Shown here in pieces: positions 9,922 to 19,776 of a stretch of 64,000 nucleotides of DNA. How positions within the stretch are numbered: position 1 is the stretch's first letter; each line of letters opens with the position of its first letter. Position numbers and translations under genes: made by a program. The notes below the pieces were generated by a model. The model had not been told where the DNA came from, did not search any database, and saw only the letters and a program-made list of their open reading frames with translations. This DNA comes from Nonomuraea wenchangensis (GTDB lineage Bacteria; Actinomycetota; Actinomycetes; Streptosporangiales; Streptosporangiaceae), in the NCBI RefSeq assembly GCF_900111685.1, contig NZ_FOHX01000010.1, forward strand, positions 186,001 to 250,000. The letters run 5' to 3'.

Positions 9922-10134
9922 ATGTCGGACCGAACGTACCGGGTCACCGAGATAGTCGGGACCTCGGGAGAGAGCGTCGACCAGGCCATCCGCAACGGCA
10001 TCAGACGGGCCTCGGAGACGCTGCGGCACCTGGACTGGTTCGAGGTGACGGAGATCCGCGGCCACATCGACGCGGGGGAGGTCGCGCACTTCCAGGTGGG
10101 CATGAAGGTCGGCTTCCGCCTGGAGGACGCCTGA
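9922..10134 (+). CDS. Dodecin (flavin-binding dodecamer subunit)
   Basis: The product has 70 residues with a beta-alpha-beta-beta layout: YRVTEIVGTS, helix SVDQAIRNGIRRASETLRHL, WFEVTEIRGHI, and VAHFQVGMKVGFRLE. The Trp in LDWFEV corresponds to the residue that stacks on the isoalloxazine or CoA ligand in dodecins. These proteins assemble into 12-mers that store flavins (or CoA in actinobacterial types). A strong AAGGAGGAGAG sits before the ATG. It converges on tldE. Confidence 0.93.
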   Translation: MSDRTYRVTEIVGTSGESVDQAIRNGIRRASETLRHLDWFEVTEIRGHIDAGEVAHFQVGMKVGFRLEDA

Positions 10135-10309
10135 GCGCCCTCTGAGCCCCGCCCACGCCCCACTGACGACTCAGCCCGCCCCCACGGCCGCGCGGCTGCC
10201 GCCACGGCCGCGCGGGCTGCCCCGCCGACACCGCTGCCGCTGCCGCCCGGACCCGGCCGCCGGCAGTCGACACCGACCTGGGCCCGCCGTATCGCGCCGA
10301 TCTGGGCCT

Positions 10310-10335
10310 CAGGCGGGCCCGTCCGGGCCCGCCTG
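10310..10335. terminator. 11-bp GC hairpin between convergent dodecin and tldE
   Basis: CAGGCGGGCCC (10310-10320) pairs perfectly with 10325-10335 around GTCC. The 259-nt gap between the two stops contains no other gene I can support. It is very C-rich on the plus strand, with repeated CCACGGCCGCGCGG pieces around 10177-10230. Confidence 0.45.
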
Positions 10336-10393
10336 CCCGGCCCTGGGGCCGGTGTCCGCCCGGGCCCGCGGCTTGCCTCGGCCCGGGGCCGGG

Positions 10394-11772
10394 TCAGCTT
10401 GCCTGGCTCACCGTGGACATGTTGAAGTCCGGTACTCGCACCGCCGGCATGATCGTCCGCTGGAAGTAGTCGTTCCACTCGCGCGGCAGGGTCCGCGCCT
10501 CCGCCCCCACCTCGGAGATCCGCCCGAGCAGGTCGACCGGGCTCTCGTTGAAGCGGAAGTTGTTGACCTCGCCCACGACCTCGCCGTGCTCCACGAGGTA
10601 GACCCCGTCACGGGTCAGCCCGGTGACGAGCAGCGTCTGGGGATCGACCTCCCGGATGTACCACAGGCAGGTGAGCAGCAGCCCGTGCCGTGTGCCGGCG
10701 ATCATCTCCTCCAGCGACGGCGACGGCGACGTCCCGCCGCCGGGCCCGCGCATGATCAGGTTGTCGACGGCCGGCGTCACCGCCAGCCCGCTCAGCTCGG
10801 CCGAGTAGCGGGTCTGGTGCAGCGCTTCCAGCCGCCCGTCCCTGATCCAGTCGGTCGGCCCCAGCGGCAGCCCGTTGTCGAAGACCGAGCTCTCCCTGCT
10901 GGAGGCGTGCGCCGTCACGAACGGCGCGCACGCGATGCCCTCCGCACCCGGATCGCTCGACAGCGTCACCGGCAGCGTGCCGAGCTGCTCGCCCACGCGG
11001 GTGCCCCCGCCGGGTTTCGCGAACACCGACCGCCCGTCCAGAGCGTCGCGCGCCCCCGCCGACCAGAACAGGTAGATCATCAGGTCGGCCACGGCGCTCG
11101 GCGGCAGCAGCGTCTCGTAGCGGCCCGCGGGCATGTCCACCCGGTTCTTCGCCCACTCCAGCCGCTGGGCCAGCGACGCGCCGAGCGTGTCGACGTCGAC
11201 GTCGGTGAAGTCTTCCGTCGACACGCCGGTCCAGGCCGACCGCTTGAGGTCGGCCGACTTGGCGTTGAGCTCCAGGCGGCCGGTCGGCTGGTCGTGCCGC
11301 AGCCGCACGTCCGTGGACGTGCCGAGGAACGTCGAGGTCAGCCGGTGCTCGGCGAAGCCGTAGAGCCTCCTGCCGCCCGCCTCGGCCGTCGCGAACGCCT
11401 CGCCCAGCGCGGGCGCGAACGCCCCGAACACGCCGATGTCGGTGGGCCGTACGTCCTCGTCCCAGTGGGCGGAGGCGGGACCCGCCTCGACGAGCGGGCG
11501 CGCGTCCTCGGCGGGCTGGGCGTCCCTCGCCGCCTTGTCGGCCGCCGCCACGACGTCGGCGAGCTGGTCCTCGCGCACCGCCGCCCGCGACACCACGCCG
11601 GCCCGCTCGCCCGCGATCGAGATCACCGTCAGCCGGGACGAGCGCGCCACGCCGTTCGTGGTCAGCGTGTTGCCGGCGAAGCGCAGGTTGGCGGTGGACT
11701 CCTCGTCCACCAGCACCACGCAGCCGTCGTTCGTGGAGAGCGCCAGGGCCCTTTCCACCATCTCCTGGGGAG

Positions 11773-11776
<4 letters not shown>
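10394..11776 (-). CDS. tldE: TldE/PmbA-like metallopeptidase partner subunit
   Basis: The product has 460 residues. It matches the U62/TldD-PmbA family but lacks the HExxxH zinc motif found in its upstream partner, as in TldE. The C-terminal family core is visible in GLAVTPAVDNLIMRGPG, GLLLTCLWYIREVDP, TRDGVYLVEHGEVVG and VNNFRFNESPVDLL. TldD and TldE form a heterodimeric protease that trims small ribosomal or RiPP-type peptides. The GTG start (11774-11776) overlaps the tldD stop by GTGA and has GGAGGG upstream, so translation is coupled. No peptide precursor gene is evident next to it. Confidence 0.9.
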
Positions 11777-13266
<1,490 letters not shown>

Positions 13267-13343
13267 GTCCACGATCCTAACCCTGTGATCTTGTCTCACC
13301 CGGACAACCGGATACCCGCCGGTAGGAGATAGCGTCTGGTGTC

Positions 13344-14039
13344 ATGGCACGCTCTGTACTCGTCACCGGGGGCAACCGAGGCATCGGCCTCGCGATCGCC
13401 CGTGAACTCGCCGCCGCAGGCGACGCCGTCGCGGTCACCTATCGATCGGGGGAGCCTCCCGAGGGCCTGTTCGGCGTGCGCTGCGACGTCACCAGCACCG
13501 AGGACGTCGAGGCCGCCTTCGACAAGGTCGAGGCCGAGCAGGGCCCCGTCGAGGTCCTCGTCTCCAATGCGGGCATCACCAAGGACACGTTGCTGGCGAT
13601 GATGAAGGAGGACACCTTCACCGACGTCATCGACGCCAACCTCACCGGCGCCTACCGCGTCGCCAAGCGCGCGATCCGGCCCATGATGAGGCTCAAGCGC
13701 GGCCGCATCGTGCTCATCTCGTCCGTCGTGGGCCTGTCGGGTCAGGCGGGCCAGGCCAACTACGCCGCGTCCAAGGCGGGCCTGGTCGGCTTCGCCCGCT
13801 CCCTGGCCCGCGAGTACGGCTCCCGCAACATCACGGTCAACGTCGTCTCGCCCGGCTTCGTCGCCACCGACATGACCTCGGGGCTCGACCAGGACAAGAT
13901 CGTGGCCAACATCCCCCTCGGCCGGCAGGCTGCCCCCGAGGAGATCGCGCGCGTCGTCCGCTTCCTGGCCAGCGACGACGCCTCCTACATCACCGGGGCC
14001 GTGATCCCCGTCGACGGCGGACTTGGAATGGGGCACTGA
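13344..14039 (+). CDS. fabG: 3-oxoacyl-[ACP] reductase FabG (MabA-like)
   Basis: This 231-residue short-chain dehydrogenase carries the nucleotide motif TGGNRGIG (8-15), SNAG (74-77) and the catalytic residues Asn99, Ser126/127, Tyr140 and Lys144 (YAASK). The VSPGFVATDM block and the C-terminal PVDGGLGMGH tail are typical of FabG. It reduces 3-oxoacyl-ACP in fatty acid synthase II. The enoyl reductase starts 1 nt after its stop, the fabG(mabA)-inhA pairing known in mycobacteria and streptomycetes. Confidence 0.95.
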   Translation: MARSVLVTGGNRGIGLAIARELAAAGDAVAVTYRSGEPPEGLFGVRCDVTSTEDVEAAFDKVEAEQGPVEVLVSNAGITKDTLLAMMKEDTFTDVIDANLTGAYRVAKRAIRPMMRLKRGRIVLISSVVGLSGQAGQANYAASKAGLVGFARSLAREYGSRNITVNVVSPGFVATDMTSGLDQDKIVANIPLGRQAAPEEIARVVRFLASDDASYITGAVIPVDGGLGMGH

Positions 14040-14040
14040 C

Positions 14041-14805
14041 GTGGGCATTCTCGACGGCAAGCGGATTCTCGTGACGGGCGTGCTCACCGACGCCTCGATC
14101 GCCTTCTCGGTCGCCAAGCTGGCCCAGGAGGAGGGCGCGACGGTCGTGCTGACCGGGTTCGGGCGGCTCAGCCTGGTCGAGCGCATCGCCAAACGGCTGC
14201 CGACCACGCCGCCGGTGCTGGAGCTCGACGTCCAGAACACCGAGCACCTCGACACGCTGGCCGACCGGGTCGGCGAGCACGTCGACGGCCTCGACGGCGT
14301 GGTGCACTCCATCGCCTTCGCCCCGCAGACCGCGCTCGGCGGCAACTTCCTCAACACGCCGTGGGAGGACGTCTCCACGGCGATGCAGATCTCGACCTAC
14401 TCCTACAAGTCGCTGGCCGTGGCCTGCCTGCCGCTCATGAAGGAGGGCGGCGCGGTGGTCGGCCTCGACTTCGACGCCTCCAAGGCGTGGCCGGTCTACG
14501 ACTGGATGGGCGTGGCCAAGGCCGGCCTGGAGTCGTGCAACCGCTACCTCGCCCGCGACCTCGGCAAGCACGGCATCCGGGTCAACCTCGTGGCGGCCGG
14601 CCCGCTGCGCACGATGGCCGCCAAGTCGATCCCGGGCTTCAAGGAGTTCGAGGACAGCTGGCCGGACCGGGCGCCCCTCGGCTGGGACCTCGCCGACACC
14701 GTGCCGGCCGCCCGCGCCTGCGTGGCGCTGATGTCCGACTGGTTCCCCGCGACCACGGGCGAGATCGTGCACGTGGACGGCGGCGTCCACGCCGTCGGCG
14801 GCTGA
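14041..14805 (+). CDS. fabI: Enoyl-[ACP] reductase, InhA type
   Basis: The product has 254 residues and is NADH-dependent. The divergent nucleotide loop GVLTDASIAFSVA replaces the usual GxxxGxG, and the active site is Tyr153-x6-Lys160 (YDWMGVAK), which matches Tyr158/Lys165 of InhA. It also has SIAFAPQ and the substrate loop GPLRTMAAKSIPGF. It catalyses the last reduction in type II fatty acid elongation and is the homolog of the isoniazid/triclosan target. Start is GTG directly after the fabG stop. A 17-bp tandem repeat begins inside its stop codon. Confidence 0.95.
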   Translation: MGILDGKRILVTGVLTDASIAFSVAKLAQEEGATVVLTGFGRLSLVERIAKRLPTTPPVLELDVQNTEHLDTLADRVGEHVDGLDGVVHSIAFAPQTALGGNFLNTPWEDVSTAMQISTYSYKSLAVACLPLMKEGGAVVGLDFDASKAWPVYDWMGVAKAGLESCNRYLARDLGKHGIRVNLVAAGPLRTMAAKSIPGFKEFEDSWPDRAPLGWDLADTVPAARACVALMSDWFPATTGEIVHVDGGVHAVGG

Positions 14806-14939
14806 CACCCGCCGCTTCTCGACACCCGCCGCTTCTCGACGCCAGCCGCTTCTCGACGCCAGCCGCTTTACGACGCCAGCCGCTTTACGACGCCAGCCGC
14901 TTTACGACGCCAGCCGCTTTACGACGGCCGCGGCCTTTC
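14804..14939 (+). repeat. Eight 17-bp tandem repeats starting within the fabI stop codon
   Basis: Eight head-to-tail 17-bp units run from the GA of the fabI TGA. Two copies of GACACCCGCCGCTTCTC are followed by one of GACGCCAGCCGCTTCTC, four of GACGCCAGCCGCTTTAC and a diverged GACGGCCGCGGCCTTTC. The array fills most of the gap to the convergent gene and is not coding. Gradual drift along the array suggests expansion by slippage. Confidence 0.9.
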
Positions 14940-14954
14940 GATGGCCGCGGCCAT

Positions 14955-14985
14955 CCGGCGGTCGTCGCCTTCCGACGGCCGCCGG
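14955..14985. terminator. 13-bp hairpin between fabI and the convergent secreted-protein gene
   Basis: CCGGCGGTCGTCG (14955-14967) pairs with 14973-14985 around CCTTC with a single mismatch (G-U in one orientation). It sits 8 nt after the minus-strand stop and could serve both converging units. Confidence 0.6.
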
Positions 14986-14993
14986 GGCCCGCG

Positions 14994-15860
14994 TCAGGCG
15001 AGGCGCTGGCGGCCGCTGCCCGCGCGGGCCGGCTCGAACGGGATCGACTCGACCGGCTCGGTGCGCTGCCGCCGCTGCTGCACGATGCGCGTGGCCAGCA
15101 CCGCCGCGCCGAGCAGCGCGATCGTCAGCACGGTGCCGAGCACGTCGGAGGCCGGGGGAGTGGGCCGGACCACCCGCTGGTCCCGCAGCGGCACGGTCAG
15201 CTCGCGGGCGAACGGGTTGGGCCACAGCAGGTCCACCCGGGGCTCTTCCGGATCGGCGGAGCGGGCGCTCTCCTCGCGCTTCTCACGGCCGTCGTCGCCG
15301 TCGGGCCGGGCGCGGGCGCTCCCCGTCGGTGACGCGCTCACCCCGGGGACGGCCGACGCGGTGGTCCTGCCCGGCGTCGGCGTGGTGGCCGGCTTCTTCA
15401 CCGAGGGTAAGGGCGAACGGTCGCGCCGCGGCGGCGCCGAGGAGGTCGTGCCGGTCCGCGGCACGGGCTCGCCGGCGCACGCGGCCGGCGTCTCGCACTC
15501 GGCGTCCTCCCTGCCGTGGGACTTCGTCGTACGTGTGGCGTCCGGCGAGGGCGAGACGGTCTCGCCGGAGGTGTCCGGCCGGCCGGTGGGGACGGCCTCG
15601 CCCACCCGGCCGAGCACTTCGTCGGTGGTCTTCTCCACGGGTTTGGTCACCGGGTCGGTGATGCCGCCCGTGAGCGTGTCCACGGTGTCCGTGAGGGTGC
15701 CCACCACGTCGCACAGGGTGTTGGTGACCCCCGACAGCAGGCCCCCCTCCCGCGTGCAGTCCTGGGCGCCGGCTGTCGCCGCCACGGCGGGCGCCGCCCC
15801 GGGGACGGCCACCAGTGCCACCGCGAGAACTCCGGCCGAGATCGCGGTCCTGCTCCCCAT
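14994..15860 (-). CDS. Secreted, C-terminally membrane-anchored protein of unknown function
   Basis: The product has 288 residues. An N-terminal signal peptide (SAGVLAVALVAVPGAAPAVAA, cleavage near 28-30) precedes a segment with two cysteines (QDCTREGG, TLCDVVG), then VGTLTDTVDTLTGGI, which is amphipathic. A long Thr/Pro/Ser/Arg-rich unstructured region (about 90-220) follows. A single helix (VLGTVLTIALLGAAVLATRI, about 242-261) and a basic tail RQRR end the protein. This topology places the body outside the cell with a short cytoplasmic tail. There is no LPXTG motif. I do not recognise a family. Confidence 0.6.
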   Translation of the reverse strand: MGSRTAISAGVLAVALVAVPGAAPAVAATAGAQDCTREGGLLSGVTNTLCDVVGTLTDTVDTLTGGITDPVTKPVEKTTDEVLGRVGEAVPTGRPDTSGETVSPSPDATRTTKSHGREDAECETPAACAGEPVPRTGTTSSAPPRRDRSPLPSVKKPATTPTPGRTTASAVPGVSASPTGSARARPDGDDGREKREESARSADPEEPRVDLLWPNPFARELTVPLRDQRVVRPTPPASDVLGTVLTIALLGAAVLATRIVQQRRQRTEPVESIPFEPARAGSGRQRLA

Positions 15861-15985
15861 CCGTCCCCTCCTGCGTCGCTTACGAGGAAAATCTTGATGG
15901 ACGCCGCGCGCGGGCGCACGTTTTCGGCAGGTGAAGTTGCGATTCGGTATCGACTAGTGATACGCGAGAGAGCTTTGCGTTCCCG

Positions 15986-16933
15986 TCAGTCGAGTGACGA
16001 CACGTCGTCCAGCGCGTCCCGGATCTCGATGGGGAGCACCACCTCCTCGGCCGGCAGCACGCCCTTGAGCTGCGCGTGCGTACGCGCCCCCACGATGGCC
16101 GCGGCCACGCCGGGCTGGTCGCGCACCCACGACAGCGCCACGGCCAGCGGCGAGACGCCGAGCCCGTCGGCGGCGGTCATCACCGCCTCCACCACCGCGC
16201 GGGAGCGCTCGTCGAGGTAGGGGCGGACGAAGTCGGCGAAGTGCGGCGTCGCGGCGCGCGAGTCGCCCGGGATGCCGGTGCGGTATTTGCCGGTCAGCAC
16301 GCCCCGGCCGAGCGGCGACCAGGCCAGCACGCCGACCCCCAGGTGCGCCGCGGCGGGCAGCAGCTCGCGCTCCGGCTCGCGGGCCAGCAGGCTGTACTCG
16401 GCCTGCGCCGAGGTGATCGGGATGCGGCCGGGGATCGACTTCTGGGTGACCGCGGCGGCGGCGAGCTGCCAGCCGGTGTAGTCGCACACGCCGGCGTAGA
16501 CGGCGCGGCCGGAGGAGACGATCGCGTCGAGCGCGGCCAGCGTCTCCTCCAGCGGCACCTCGTCGTCGTAGGTGTGCAGCTGCCACAGGTCGACGTAGTC
16601 GAGCCCGAGGCGGTTGAGCGAGTCGTCGACCGCGGCGATGAGGTGGCGGCGGGAGGCGTCGCGGGTGCGGCGGCCGGCGGGGGTCACCACGGCCTTGGTG
16701 GAGATCACCAGCTCCGAGCGGGGCACCGACTCGCGCAGCAGCCTGCCGAGGAGCCGCTCGGCGTCGCCGCCGGTGTAGACGTCGGCGGTGTCCACCAGCG
16801 TGCCCCCGGCGTCCAGGAACGTGCGGAGCTGGGCGGCCGCCTCGTCCGCGTCGGTGTCACGACCCCAGGTCATCGTGCCAAGCCCCAGCCGGGACACCGA
16901 CAGGCCGCTGCGGCCGACATAGCGCTGCTCCAT
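15986..16933 (-). CDS. Aldo/keto reductase
   Basis: This 315-residue TIM-barrel NADPH oxidoreductase has the catalytic tetrad Asp48, Tyr53, Lys80 and His120 (VDTADVYTGG, STKAVV, LWQLH). The N-terminal VGRSGLSVSRLGLGTMTWG and late GVSPLAVALSWVRDQPGVAAAIVGAR are typical of the AKR11/12-like bacterial group. The substrate is unknown. It diverges from the phosphatase at 17079, and the 126-nt stretch downstream of its stop is not coding as far as I can see. Confidence 0.9.
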   Translation of the reverse strand: MEQRYVGRSGLSVSRLGLGTMTWGRDTDADEAAAQLRTFLDAGGTLVDTADVYTGGDAERLLGRLLRESVPRSELVISTKAVVTPAGRRTRDASRRHLIAAVDDSLNRLGLDYVDLWQLHTYDDEVPLEETLAALDAIVSSGRAVYAGVCDYTGWQLAAAAVTQKSIPGRIPITSAQAEYSLLAREPERELLPAAAHLGVGVLAWSPLGRGVLTGKYRTGIPGDSRAATPHFADFVRPYLDERSRAVVEAVMTAADGLGVSPLAVALSWVRDQPGVAAAIVGARTHAQLKGVLPAEEVVLPIEIRDALDDVSSLD

Positions 16934-17078
16934 GATCCCGCCAGGTTACCGCCCGGGTGGCCGCGACGTCGTGATAGACGCCGTACGGGGCACGGACGCG
17001 CCGTCCGGGCCCGCCCGTCCCGGTGCCGGGCCGGATGCCGGTTTCGACACTGTGATCGAGGGCTGCGACACTTGCCCG

Positions 17079-17765
17079 GTGACCACGCTGCTGCTGGCCC
17101 GCCACGGGCTGACGGACCTCACCGGCCCGGTGCTGGCCGGCCGGACTCCTGGCGTGCGGCTGAGCGAGGCGGGGCGGGCGCAGGCCGTGGCGCTGGCCGG
17201 CCGCATCGCCGGCGTCCGGCTCGACGCGATCGTCTCCAGCCCGCTCGAACGCTGCCAGGAGACCGCCGCGGCGGTCGCCGCGGGCCGCGACCTGCCGGTG
17301 CGGACGGACGAACGCTTCATCGAGTGCGGCTACGGCGAATGGACCGGCCGGCCGCTGAAGGAGCTCGCCAAGGAGCCGCTGTGGCAGGTGGTGCAGGCCC
17401 ATCCGAGCGCGGCGGCGTTCCCCGGCGGGGAGTCGGTGGCGGACATGCAGCACCGGGCCGTCGCGGCGGTGCGGGAGTGGAACCAACGCCTGGGGGAGAA
17501 GGGCGTCTACCTCGTCTGCAGCCACGGTGACGTGATCAAGTCGATCGTCGCCGACGCCCTGGGGCTGCACCTCGATCAGTTCCAGCGGATCACGGCCGAT
17601 CCGGCGGCCCTCACCGTGATTCGCTACGCCCCCCTGCGTCCCTTTGTTCTCAGGCTCAACGATATGGGGGAATTGCGGCTTCCTGAGGATTCGGAGGAGA
17701 AAGACGGGGGAGAAAATCACACCGGGAGCGATGCCGCCGTCGGCGGCGGACCCGGAACCACGTAA
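17079..17765 (+). CDS. Histidine phosphatase superfamily protein (MSMEG_4193-like)
   Basis: The product has 228 residues. The phosphoglycerate-mutase-like core is visible: LLARHGLTD with the nucleophilic His9, SSPLERCQETA, ERFIECGYGEWTG and VCSHGDVIKSI with the second catalytic His. The actinobacterial MSMEG_4193 family sits beside the DUF3090, SCO1664 and mshC genes, as here. The frame is open 147 nt further upstream, but the family starts at this GTG (MTTLLLARHG). There is no good ribosome site, so a leaderless or slightly earlier start is possible. The C-terminal 30 residues are acidic and Gly-rich. Confidence 0.8.
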   Translation: MTTLLLARHGLTDLTGPVLAGRTPGVRLSEAGRAQAVALAGRIAGVRLDAIVSSPLERCQETAAAVAAGRDLPVRTDERFIECGYGEWTGRPLKELAKEPLWQVVQAHPSAAAFPGGESVADMQHRAVAAVREWNQRLGEKGVYLVCSHGDVIKSIVADALGLHLDQFQRITADPAALTVIRYAPLRPFVLRLNDMGELRLPEDSEEKDGGENHTGSDAAVGGGPGTT

Positions 17766-17774
17766 GGTCAGGCT

Positions 17775-18323
17775 ATGCCGGTCTTCGACTACGACCCACC
17801 AGAGAGGTTCGTCGCCGGCGCCCTGGGGCAGCCGGGCGCGCGGGTCTTCTATCTGCAGGCCAGGGCCGAGGGCAGACTGACCACGGTGGCGCTGGAGAAA
17901 CTGCAGGTCGCCGCGCTCGCCGGCCGGCTCGACGAGCTCCTCGACGAGGTGCTGAGACTCAGCGGTGGCACCGCGCACGTGCCCGCCGTGGCGCCGGCCG
18001 AGCTGACCGACGACGCCCCGCTCGACGTGCCCCTGGCCGAGGACTTCCGGGTCGGCACGATGGCGCTGGCATGGGACGCCGAGCGATCGCAGGTGGTGAT
18101 CGAGGCGCAGGAGGTCGTCGACGAGGACGACGTCGACGGCTCCGATCCGGCGATGCTGCGGGTGCGCATCAGCGCGGGGGCCGCGCGCGCGTTCACCAAA
18201 CGGGCGCTGCAGATCGTCGCGGCGGGCCGGCCGCCGTGCCCCTTGTGCGGGCAGCCGCTCGACGCGAGCGGGCACGTCTGTGTACGCCTCAACGGATATC
18301 GCGGGGGTGAGGCGGCTTCATGA
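17775..18323 (+). CDS. DUF3090 protein with C-terminal zinc-ribbon-like motif
   Basis: The product has 182 residues. It opens with MPVFDYDPPERFVAGALGQ and contains FYLQARAEGRLTTVALEK and RVGTMALAWD, characteristic of the actinobacterial DUF3090 family. The C-terminus CPLCGQPLDASGHVC (CxxC...HxC) looks metal-binding. Its stop overlaps the next start by ATGA (18320-18323). Function unknown; it is conserved next to the SCO1664-like gene and mshC. Confidence 0.85.
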   Translation: MPVFDYDPPERFVAGALGQPGARVFYLQARAEGRLTTVALEKLQVAALAGRLDELLDEVLRLSGGTAHVPAVAPAELTDDAPLDVPLAEDFRVGTMALAWDAERSQVVIEAQEVVDEDDVDGSDPAMLRVRISAGAARAFTKRALQIVAAGRPPCPLCGQPLDASGHVCVRLNGYRGGEAAS

Positions 18324-19084
18324 CCGCTCCGGAGAGCGAACCGGCCGTCAAGCCGTCCAGTCCGCCGGGCATGAACGAGGAAGAGGCCCTCGCCCTGCTG
18401 CGCGACGGCCGGCTGGAGGTGGCGGGCCGCCTGGTCGAGGCCACCAACATGACGCTCTACTGCTCGGTCACGCTGGGCGAGCGCACGGCGGCGTGCGTCT
18501 ACAAGCCGGTGCGTGGCGAGCGCCCCCTGTGGGACTTCCCCGACGGCACGCTGGCCGCCCGCGAGGTGGCCGCCTACGAGGTCTCCCGGGCCACCGGCTG
18601 GCGCATCGTGCCGCCCACCGTCTACCGCGAGGGCCCGTTCGGCCCCGGCATGTGCCAGCTCTGGATCGACACCGAGCGCGAGATCGACCTCATGCGCCTG
18701 GTCAAGAGCCGCAACCCGGTCGTACGCCGGATGGCGGTCTTCGACGCGATCGTCAACAACGCCGACCGCAAGGGCGGCCACCTGCTGCCGCTGCCCACGG
18801 GCCACGTCTACGGCGTGGACCACGGCGTGTGCTTCTCCGTCGAGGACAAACTGCGCACGGTGCTGTGGCAGTGGCGCGGCAAACCCCTTTCCCGCGAGGC
18901 CGTCGCCGTGCTGGCCAAGCTGGAGCGCGACCTGGAGTCGGGCACGCTCGGCCGGCGGCTGCGCGAGCTGCTCACGCTGGCCGAGGTGGAGGCCACCTGG
19001 CAGCGGGTGCGGCGGCTGCTCGACACCGGGGTGCATCCCTACCCGTCGGAGGGCTGGCCCGCCGTCCCCTGGCCCCCGATCTGA
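18320..19084 (+). CDS. SCO1664-family protein, phosphatidylinositol-kinase-like fold
   Basis: The product has 254 residues. GRLVEATNMTLYC and CVYKPVRGERPLWDFPDGTLA resemble the N-lobe with an ATP-contacting Lys, while FDAIVNNADRKGGHLL carries the Asn-Asn-Asp-Arg-Lys/Gly-Gly catalytic-loop pattern of PI3/4-kinase-like proteins, followed by VYGVDHGVCFS as the metal-binding segment. The family name comes from the Streptomyces homolog; its substrate is unknown. Start overlaps the DUF3090 stop, so they are translationally coupled. Confidence 0.8.
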   Translation: MTAPESEPAVKPSSPPGMNEEEALALLRDGRLEVAGRLVEATNMTLYCSVTLGERTAACVYKPVRGERPLWDFPDGTLAAREVAAYEVSRATGWRIVPPTVYREGPFGPGMCQLWIDTEREIDLMRLVKSRNPVVRRMAVFDAIVNNADRKGGHLLPLPTGHVYGVDHGVCFSVEDKLRTVLWQWRGKPLSREAVAVLAKLERDLESGTLGRRLRELLTLAEVEATWQRVRRLLDTGVHPYPSEGWPAVPWPPI

Positions 19085-19115
19085 CGCACATTTCGGCATT
19101 TACTACCCTTTGCCC

Positions 19116-19766
19116 ATGTGCACGCTGATCGTACGGACGGGACGCCCCCTGACCCTCATGGGCGTGCGGGACGAGTTCACCGACCGCCCCTGGGAGGGGC
19201 CGGGGGAGCATTGGCCGGACTACCCGGGCGTGATCGGCGGGCGCGACCTCAAGGCCGGCGGCACCTGGCTGGCGGTCAACCCGGCGGCCCGGCGCGCCGC
19301 CGCCCTGCTCAACGGCCGTGGCAAGGCCGCCGCCGAGCGGACCAAGGTCTCGCGCGGCGATCTGGCGCTGCGGGCGGCGTACACGGGGGAGGGACCCCGC
19401 GGCGACCTGTCCCGCTACGACCCGTTCCATCTGGTCCTGGCCACGCTGGACGGGGTCCGGCTGTTCAGCTGGGACGGCGAACGCCTGACCACCGCCGACC
19501 TGCCCGACGGCACCAGCATGGTGGTCAACGAGGGCCTGGACCCCGCCAGCCCGCGCGTGCTGACGCACCTGCCGCGCTTCGAGGCAACGGAGACCTGGCG
19601 GGACCTCATCGCCGCCGAGCCGTCGGCCGACCCCGGCGCGCTCATCGTCCGGCACGAGCTGCCCGACGGGCGGATCTTCGCCTCGCTGTCGGTGATGGAG
19701 GTCGCCCTGTCGCCGGACGAGGTCACGTACGACTTCACCGACCTGACCCCGGAAACGGACGGATAG
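19116..19766 (+). CDS. NRDE (TANGO2-like) family protein
   Basis: The product has 216 residues. The mature N-terminus would begin with Cys2 (MCTLIV), and the family-naming NRDE element is present as GVRDEF near 16-21 with Asn replaced by Val. GGRDLKAGGTWLAVN matches the conserved GGTW-LG block. Homologs have an Ntn-hydrolase-like fold, and eukaryotic TANGO2 has been linked to lipid and heme handling. It lies 31 nt after the SCO1664-like gene and 10 nt before mshC, so it is probably in the same transcript. Confidence 0.75.
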   Translation: MCTLIVRTGRPLTLMGVRDEFTDRPWEGPGEHWPDYPGVIGGRDLKAGGTWLAVNPAARRAAALLNGRGKAAAERTKVSRGDLALRAAYTGEGPRGDLSRYDPFHLVLATLDGVRLFSWDGERLTTADLPDGTSMVVNEGLDPASPRVLTHLPRFEATETWRDLIAAEPSADPGALIVRHELPDGRIFASLSVMEVALSPDEVTYDFTDLTPETDG

Positions 19767-19776
19767 GCTCAAAGAC

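Noticed and set aside
14804..14939. CRISPR array
   Set aside because: The 17-bp units are contiguous with no unique spacers, and no cas genes are present.
14994..15860. Sortase-anchored protein
   Set aside because: The C-terminal hydrophobic helix and basic tail are present, but no LPXTG-like motif precedes them.
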